Part shown: one piece after another, positions 58,196 through 64,000 of the stretch
Position numbering within the stretch: the stretch's first letter is position 1
Layout: each line of letters begins with the position of its first letter
Assembly: GCF_963576675.1 (NCBI RefSeq)
Contig: NC_088913.1
Span: forward strand, 19,728,001-19,792,000
DNA length: 64,000 nt
From: Euphorbia lathyris
Lineage: Eukaryota > Streptophyta > Magnoliopsida > Malpighiales > Euphorbiaceae
Direction: 5' to 3'
Made by a program: the position numbers and the translations under genes
The notes under the pieces: model-generated
Told to the model about the DNA's origin: nothing
The model's database searches: none
The model's input: only the letters and a program-made list of their open reading frames with translations

Positions 58196-59237
58196 TTACA
58201 CTATTAATATAAAAATTCTCTAAAAAATATTATAAATGCGATATCATTTTCGTAGGATGAAAATAATTATAGAAAAAACTTTACTCTTTAGAGAATCATT
58301 TTCAACTCCAATTTAACAAACCAAAAATATATGTTAGAATAAAATATATAAATATCTTATTGTCAATTAGAAAAGGATTTATATAAATATCTTACAGTGC
58401 AAACCATCTGCGAAAGTGAATAGTCACTGCTGTCGGTGGTGGATACACTTACGAACAAAAAAAAGAAAAGGATTTATATACACTAATTCATTTTCTAATA
58501 CAATTAATTAATTTACAGTAGATAAGTTGGTGAAGACTAAAATTAATTCAATATTCAACCATAATCTATAATCAAAGTACAAAGTAACTTGAATTACAAA
58601 TTTGTTTTTTTTAAAACTTGTAATACAATTTGGATTTTTTTACTGAATTTTATTAATTATTAATATTTTATAGGTACAGAATATTTAAAAGTATATGGGA
58701 AAGCCTTTGCCAAGCTTCTTTCCAACAAAAAGAAAAGTGATACTATACAAAAATTACTAATTAAGTCATGGTCTCATTAACTATATATATAGTTATATAT
58801 ATTGCAACATGTTGGTAGTCAGTCGATTTTCCTTGTTGTACTCGTGAAAAATAGAAGGAAAAAACCCGAAAAGGCAAAATCCTTTCACTAAGTATTTCAA
58901 TCACATTTCAATCACATCTGTATTTTTATTTTCGGGATTCATCTAAATGTATAGTTAATTCAGAACGCATCTCAGAAATATGTAAAGAGCTTGATTTTAA
59001 GATCATTTTGTCTTATGTAGTATCTTAAAAGAATTAGGCAATTGCTTAGTTTCTTAATAAAACGTTTAGTGAATTCGGTCATTCATCTCTTAGTTAAGGC
59101 GGTCAATTCTCAGTCTGTTCGTGATGTGTGGGCATGTCCACCACTCTATCTCAATATTGTTCTTTTTTCCGATTCTAATAATTAAAAAGTGTTTTATTTA
59201 AAAAAAAAAAAAACTGATCCAATGTTTTAAACATTTA
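58196..59237. other. AT-rich intergenic, no gene seen
   Basis: No convincing reading frame or RNA gene. Short A and T tracts only. Confidence 0.5.
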
Positions 59238-59510
59238 GTAGGTGTTTGGTTGCTCATTTTCATGCTCCTTTTTGCCTTTTCACTTTAAAATGAAGAGTTT
59301 TCTCCAGTTTGCCTTTTACATCTGAAAAGCAGCATTTGGTGTTTGGTTAGTGATCTTCTGTTTGCCTTTTACACCCGAAAAGCAGCTTTTTACAAAAGCA
59401 GAGAATCTCTGCTTTTTGGAAAAGCAGCTTTTCAAACAGCAAACCGTAACAGCAAATAATAAACAGCAACAGCAAACAGTAGGTAAAACAAACATGCCCT
59501 TAGACTACTA
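59238..59510. mobile_element. hAT-like MITE remnant
   Basis: It begins GTAGGTGTTTGGTTGC and ends with 'aaaacaaacatgccc', the 'GTGTTTGGTT' style of plant hAT MITEs. An internal phrase 'tgccttttacaYcYgaaaagcagc' occurs twice. No clear target duplication was found. Confidence 0.4.
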
Positions 59511-59782
59511 TACTACTATACTCGGTGGTTAAAATATATTTGATAAACCACGAACTGGGTAATCATATGTATTATCTTAATAACAATTTTATGTTTAAAT
59601 CTATATAATAAAAAATAACAAAAAGATTAGAAAAAATAAATACTGTGTGTATACTGATTTATTATTTATATTAATTATTCTAATTACATTAACATCTAGA
59701 AACAAAAAAAAAATGCCATATATATGAAAGATCAAAACGAAAATAAAAGTAGAAATGTAATTAAAAAAAAATAATAATAAAA

Positions 59783-60150
59783 TCATGGATTAACTTTCTG
59801 GGTATAAATATAATCAGTATGAGCTGCAAGTGTTCTCCTCTGCAAGCACTCATCTTCCTCTATTCCTTCGCACCTAACTTCCATCTCATCATCCTTCATT
59901 AAACAGAAAATTAAAAAAAAAATAACAAAACTATATAAATATGAATTTGCTAATTAAACCTTAATTAACACAAAATTAAGCATAAACTTCATCTGTAATT
60001 AAGAAATAAACCAAAACGTACCCCTTTTCCGAGAGTCATGGGATGAGTCACTTTTCCGGTGCCGGTAGGGGAGGGCCGGCCGGCATTGGTAAGAGTGAAG
60101 GTGACGAGAAGGAAGGCTATTATGCAAAAGGTGTTGACCTTGTAACCCAT
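59783..60150 (-). CDS. PSK: Phytosulfokine (PSK) precursor, 2 exons, 79 aa
   Basis: Exon 1 is 60150-60022 (43 codons; donor GGG|GTACGT). Exon 2 is 59893-59783 (36 codons plus TGA; acceptor GAAG|GAT). Both junctions are phase 0. Residues 1-23 form a signal peptide (MGYKVNTFCIIAFLLVTFTL). Exon 2 has the family motif C-x7-C within EVRCEGIEEDECLQRRTLAAH, then D-YIYTQ, the mature pentapeptide, encoded at 59812-59798, and a short tail KVNP. PSK is secreted, sulfated on both Tyr by TPST (the Asp before Tyr fits), cut out by subtilases, and sensed by PSKR kinases to promote growth. The length fits the family (about 75-90 aa). The middle of the precursor is short. Confidence 0.93.
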
Positions 60151-60218
60151 AATTTAGTGTTTTTTGTTTTTGAGATTTCTAGAAATGTCAAATTAGAAAG
60201 AAAGATGGAGGGGAATGA

Positions 60219-60225
60219 ATTTATA
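60219..60225 (-). promoter_or_regulatory. TATA box of the PSK gene
   Basis: TATAAAT on the minus strand, 69-75 bases upstream of the PSK start codon, a fitting distance for a short 5' UTR. Confidence 0.6.
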
Positions 60226-60479
60226 GACAATGTTTGAGGGTAATATTGGAATTTTAAATAATGTTTAAACTTTAGTAAATGTTATTATTATTATTATTAA
60301 AACTGCTATTCGTCATCGATATTTGAAAAGTCATTAAGTTCTAGAATTAGGAATAAAATAAGCTTATGGGTAAATATATATATATATATATATATTAAAG
60401 TTATTTTTTTTGGTAGAATATATATTAAAGTTATTAATTAAACAAGGGTAAATAATTTTTTATTATTATTATTTATTTA

Positions 60480-61330
60480 TTTTATTTTTTATAAAAACTC
60501 TTATATCTTTAATAGATCAACAAGCAAGTACAATAAGAAAAACATAAAGAATGAAACCTTACAAGAACTATAAAGACACTAAAACGACTATAAAGAGCAA
60601 AAATAACCATAAAAGGTATTAAAAACATAAAAGAACAACAAAATATATTTGGCTTAATAGGCACTCAACCCCCTAAATTTGTAACTTTTTTTCACCTGAC
60701 CCCCTCAACTTAGAGGACAACCTCTCAACACCCTTAACTCTCCAGAAACATCACATGCAGCCTCTTACACCCCTATGTTCGGTCAAAATATTGACCCGTG
60801 TAGAAAACGCGCTTGACTATTGACCACACCAATACCACATGTCATTTTTTATTAAATTTTTCCATTGAGACCCATGTTCGGTGAGCAAGTCCATTTGTGC
60901 TCGGCGAGCAACTACCAGAGATAGATTTCGATCAGAATTCTTATGCCAAAATGGAAAATTTTAATAAAAATGTGACACATGACATTGGTGTGGTCAACAG
61001 TCAAGCACGTTTTCTATACGGGTCAATATTTTGACCGAACATAGGGGTGTAAGAGGGCTGTATGTGATGTTTTTGGAGAGTTGAGGGGGTTGAGAGGTTG
61101 TCCCCTAAGTTGAGGGGGTCAAGTGAAAAAAAGTTACAAGTTTAGGAGGCTGGGTGCCTATTAAGCCAAATATATACTTCTCGTAATTCCAAATTCATAG
61201 AAAAGAATCTGCAAACCAGTCATCATCACTTAAGCCGATCTGAACATTCGGATGTAAATCCTTTCTTTTGTTGCAACCACGTAGATCCATTGATCTATGA
61301 ACAAGATAAATCGTTTCCGCTCGTGCTAAA
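60480..61330 (-). mobile_element. Small retroposon-like repeat, split by a MITE
   Basis: On the plus strand a T-rich lead at about 60480-60500 is followed by 'ataaaaactcttatatc...caagtacaataagaaaa', similar to the stretch near 1800-1870. Beyond the MITE, about 61230-61330 resembles the inverse of 62178-62290 (shared 'atttagca...gaaacg...gatctacgt'). This suggests a SINE- or LINE-type family with copies in both orientations. The ends are not resolved. Confidence 0.35.
60651..61167. mobile_element. MITE of the GGCTTAAT family, 517 bp, near-complete foldback
   Basis: The arms (about 200 bp or more) start GGCTTAATAGGCACTCAACC and match the reversed right end closely. The flanks AATATATTT and AAATATATA are both AT-rich, with no exact 9-bp match. 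It contains 'gttcggtcaaaatattgaccc' and the inverse in each arm. Confidence 0.82.
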
Positions 61331-61639
61331 TTCGAAAAAGGTATAAACGAAAGAATAATGGAGAGCCGATATAATTCAGACGAATAAAGAGATCAGATGA
61401 AGTATATAAACACAGACAGAAAAAAAAACAATAAAAAAACACAACAAATCTATAACCAGTGGAAGGAGGAAGAAGGAAGACAAACTTCCTTCTTCCCCTT
61501 TAAAGTAGATTTACAAAATAAGAAAAGTTGTGTATTTGATAGATGATGAGGCTTTGAGAAAAGAGGGGACAAAAATGAGAAGAAACTAGGAGGAGGGAGT
61601 TGGACGGTTTTCTTCAAAACCAGAGAAGAGTTTTATATA

Positions 61640-62001
61640 GGGTAAATAATTTATTAGTCCCTACTTTTTAAGTAACATATTGTCTAGTCCTTTTATTTTG
61701 AAAATATATATTATAAGGTCTTTATCTTTTATCAATATTTTATCTATTTTTTTATATATATTTTTAACCGAACATACCTTAGTTTCAGGACCGTCATAGT
61801 ACGATACAAAATGATCATGTTACTCTGTTATTTTTTCTGTCTATTATGCCAAATATAACGGTTAAAAATCTTTAAAAATGGACAAAAAGACAAAAAAAGC
61901 CAATATTGACAAAAGAGAGAGACCTTATAATGTGGCTTTTAAAATAGGACGACTAAACAATATGTTAGGTAAAAATGAGGGGACTGATACATTATTTATC
62001 C
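61640..62001. mobile_element. MITE, 362 bp, no clear TSD
   Basis: The arms begin GGGTAAATAATTTATTAGTCC on the left and GGATAAATAATGTATCAGTCC on the reversed right and are similar for about 90 bp ('taacatattgt', 'attataaggtct'). The flanks show no repeat. The reading frame at 61878-62099 lies in the right arm and is not a gene. Confidence 0.6.
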
Positions 62002-62177
62002 ATAAAACAATCAATCTCAAAAACACCTTGAAAAACTCCACGATTTATTTTTTCCTCACACATTTAAAGTGTTTTTCTTTGTTGATAATTTCATTTTAGT
62101 TGGAGTTCATATATTTAATCAGTTTTCTTTTCCATTTGAACATCCGTTATCTATAATTCTTTCATTTATATATTTTC

Positions 62178-62430
62178 GGGTTTAGCAAGAACCGAAACGT
62201 TCGATCTTATCCACGGGATCTATGTAGTTGGAGTAGTTGAAGACTAGAGTACATCTATTTTTCTGCGAATGTGGATTTACGACAAGTATGTAATTTATAG
62301 TTTTTGTTTTAGGTGTTCATTTCATAGGTTTTATTGTCCTTTGTGTGTTCCTTTTATGGATCTTATACAAGTTTTAGCCTATATTTATATGAGTTTTATT
62401 CCTCAGTTTCATGTTGTATTTTTTTTAATG
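62178..62430 (+). repeat. Partial copy of the small retroposon-like repeat
   Basis: It resembles, in opposite orientation, the stretch at about 61230-61330. Later text ('ttatatgagttttatt', T run at about 62420) fits a 3' end. The ends are uncertain. Confidence 0.3.
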
Positions 62431-63340
62431 GAATGACATAAAAATGCTTTTGATTGTCGTATCAAAACTTAATAATGTAATTTCAAATACTTTGTTTTGT
62501 AAAAATCATACCACATATCTCTATTTCTAAACTTTAAAATCATAGACCCTTATTTATAAATAGAGCAAACCACAAATGTTTTTTTTTTGTTTTATATAAA
62601 TTTAACTTTTAAATTGAATAAAAAGAAAATTCATTCTAGGCTTAAAAAAATAGAAATTTTACTGTACTTCCAGATGCATCACTCTTTTAACTGACCGATG
62701 CATTACACTTGATATATAAATATATAATAGAAGTTCTAAAAAATATAGTGATTTCTAAGTGTTTGAATCGGAGATTCTCCTTATTTTTAAGGATGTGGAT
62801 GAGGATAGAAATGTTTTCTCTCATATATATATATAATTAAGCATATATAAAACATGGAATTAAATATTTTTGGATTTGTCAACGGTGTTAGAGTGATTAA
62901 ATTATTTATTGGCCGGACACTTTGCCTTTGCATGTACTGTTCACGTGGGAAGGCTTTGGTCGGTTTTAACTTAAATTCTAGCAATTCAGACAATGAAGAG
63001 TTGACATAATTTTGATTTAGTATAAAAGAAATTGTTGTTTTGGTTTAATTGTTAATTAGTACTATTTATTAGTACATCTGGTATAGAAGTGTAAATCGAT
63101 TAAACATAAACAGTGCCGACATTTTATGGGTAGAGGTAACTAATAAATATGGAAAATTATTAGAAGTAAATAGTTCTTCATGATAAATGGAGGACCTTCC
63201 ATACATATTTTGACATGTTATATATATGGACCCATATATATTATAAGAGGTTCCATTATTTTAATTATTATGTAGAGCTATAATGTATGTGTTCAGATAT
63301 GAATTGGAAGTCCTCCGAGTGATATAGAAAATCGGGTGTT
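62431..63340. other. AT-rich intergenic, no gene seen
   Basis: Short AT repeats (about 62820-62835) and filler. I see no gene, RNA or transposon boundary. Confidence 0.5.
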
Positions 63341-63348
63341 TAATGTCA

Positions 63349-63450
63349 AATATTAATATGAAGAGCTTTTAGTTCAAGGTTATTAGTATGGAGTGGATCT
63401 TGAACTAAAAGCTCAAGCTGATAGTTCAAAGTCTACTTCATATTAATATT
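63349..63450. repeat. Nested inverted repeat (foldback, about 100 bp)
   Basis: Outer 15-bp arms AATATTAATATGAAG (63349-63363) pair with their inverse at 63436-63450. Inner 16-bp arms GAGCTTTTAGTTCAAG (63363-63378) pair with 63399-63414. It could be a miRNA-like hairpin, a MITE core or a DNA palindrome. Confidence 0.7.
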
Positions 63451-63756
63451 AACACTTAATATAAGAAGTCTTATTTTATATCTAAAATATCATATTATTT
63501 TTAAATCAGAATGAGTATTAAAATTATATTTATAATAAAGAAGTGTTATGATAATTGTAAAGTAAAGTCAAAACAGATTTTATATGCAATTTTCTAAAAA
63601 AAAAATTATATATACATATTAAAAAAAATTAGATCCTATTTAGCCATGGGCTCTAAAGATAGGTTCAGGCCGATTCTGAACATAAAGATTATAATAAAAA
63701 TATATATTTAATCTTTGGTGTGAATGATTTTATATAGGGATAAGGTAATAGAATAT

Positions 63757-64000
63757 GGGCCTAATACATCTACAGCTCCCTGAACTTGTCCAAAATAGTA
63801 GATTGGCTCCCTGAATTTTACAAGTGTCTCATCGGCTCCCTAAACTTGCTTATTTCGTATCACCAGCTCCCTAAACTTGTCTATAAAAGTAGATTTGCTT
63901 CCTGAACTTTGCAAGTGTCTCACCAACTCCCCAAACTTGTTTATTATGTAACAACTAAATACAAAAACCATAATACTAACTCTCAATCCGCATCCATTCA
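63757..64000. mobile_element. MITE end with a 91-bp tandem repeat, cut by the window edge
   Basis: It begins GGGCCTAATACATCTAC, near the GGCTTAAT family start. Inside are two direct copies of about 91 bp (63775-63865 and from 63866), each starting GCTCCCT(A/G)AACTTGT. The other terminus lies beyond the window. Confidence 0.55.

Noticed and set aside
60043..60237. Plus-strand reading frame of 65 codons with a Gly-rich start
   Set aside because: It is the shadow of PSK exon 1 and its promoter on the other strand; no domain or splice support.
61878..62099. 73-codon frame at the right arm of a MITE
   Set aside because: Lies in a terminal inverted repeat, lysine-rich by base composition.
1..64000. 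tRNA, rRNA, CRISPR or bacterial-type operon signals
   Set aside because: Looked for and not seen; all sequence fits plant nuclear DNA.

Overview
The window is nuclear DNA from a flowering plant, most likely a eudicot. It is AT-rich, its genes are split by introns with GT...AG borders, and most of its length is LTR retrotransposons, plant L1-type LINEs and small DNA transposons (MITEs). I cannot name the species from sequence alone.

Three host genes are supported, all on the minus strand. (1) 7876-3857 is an eight-exon gene for an organelle-type RsmE 16S rRNA methyltransferase; I rebuilt it exon by exon and all splice phases close into 289 codons. (2) 8740-8276 is a single-exon EVE-domain (THYN1-like) protein. 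(3) 60150-59783 is a two-exon phytosulfokine (PSK) precursor, recognised by a signal peptide in exon 1 and the pentapeptide YIYTQ near the end of exon 2. It is easy to miss because its exons are short and a plus-strand reading frame overlaps exon 1.

Between 9.7 and 35.5 kb lies a nest of transposons whose order of insertion can be read from target-site duplications. A Ty3/gypsy element of the Tat type (17173-26896, TSD AGGAT) sits inside a Ty1/copia element (10752-29972, TSD CAAAG). That copia element sits inside an L1-type LINE (9780-34659, minus strand, 18-bp TSD with one mismatch). The LINE sits inside one or two older MITEs. Both LTR elements look young (LTR pairs about 99% identical), yet both carry many in-frame stops. 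The gypsy element also carries an antisense, intron-containing gene between pol and its 3' LTR.

From 35.6 to 43.3 kb an old copia fragment is split by a Tork/Tnt1-like copia element on the minus strand that has three LTRs. From 43.4 to 47.5 kb there are several Mutator-type MITEs with 9-bp duplications; one of them carries an unusual TTCGCGAA-rich cluster of head-to-tail and inverted 63-bp units. From 47.6 to 54.4 kb a second LINE (minus, 15-bp perfect TSD) is interrupted in its RNase H domain by a hAT MITE. From 54.7 to 57.4 kb there are decayed copia, LINE and hAT remains. The last 6 kb hold more MITEs and the PSK gene. No tRNA, rRNA or CRISPR feature was seen.
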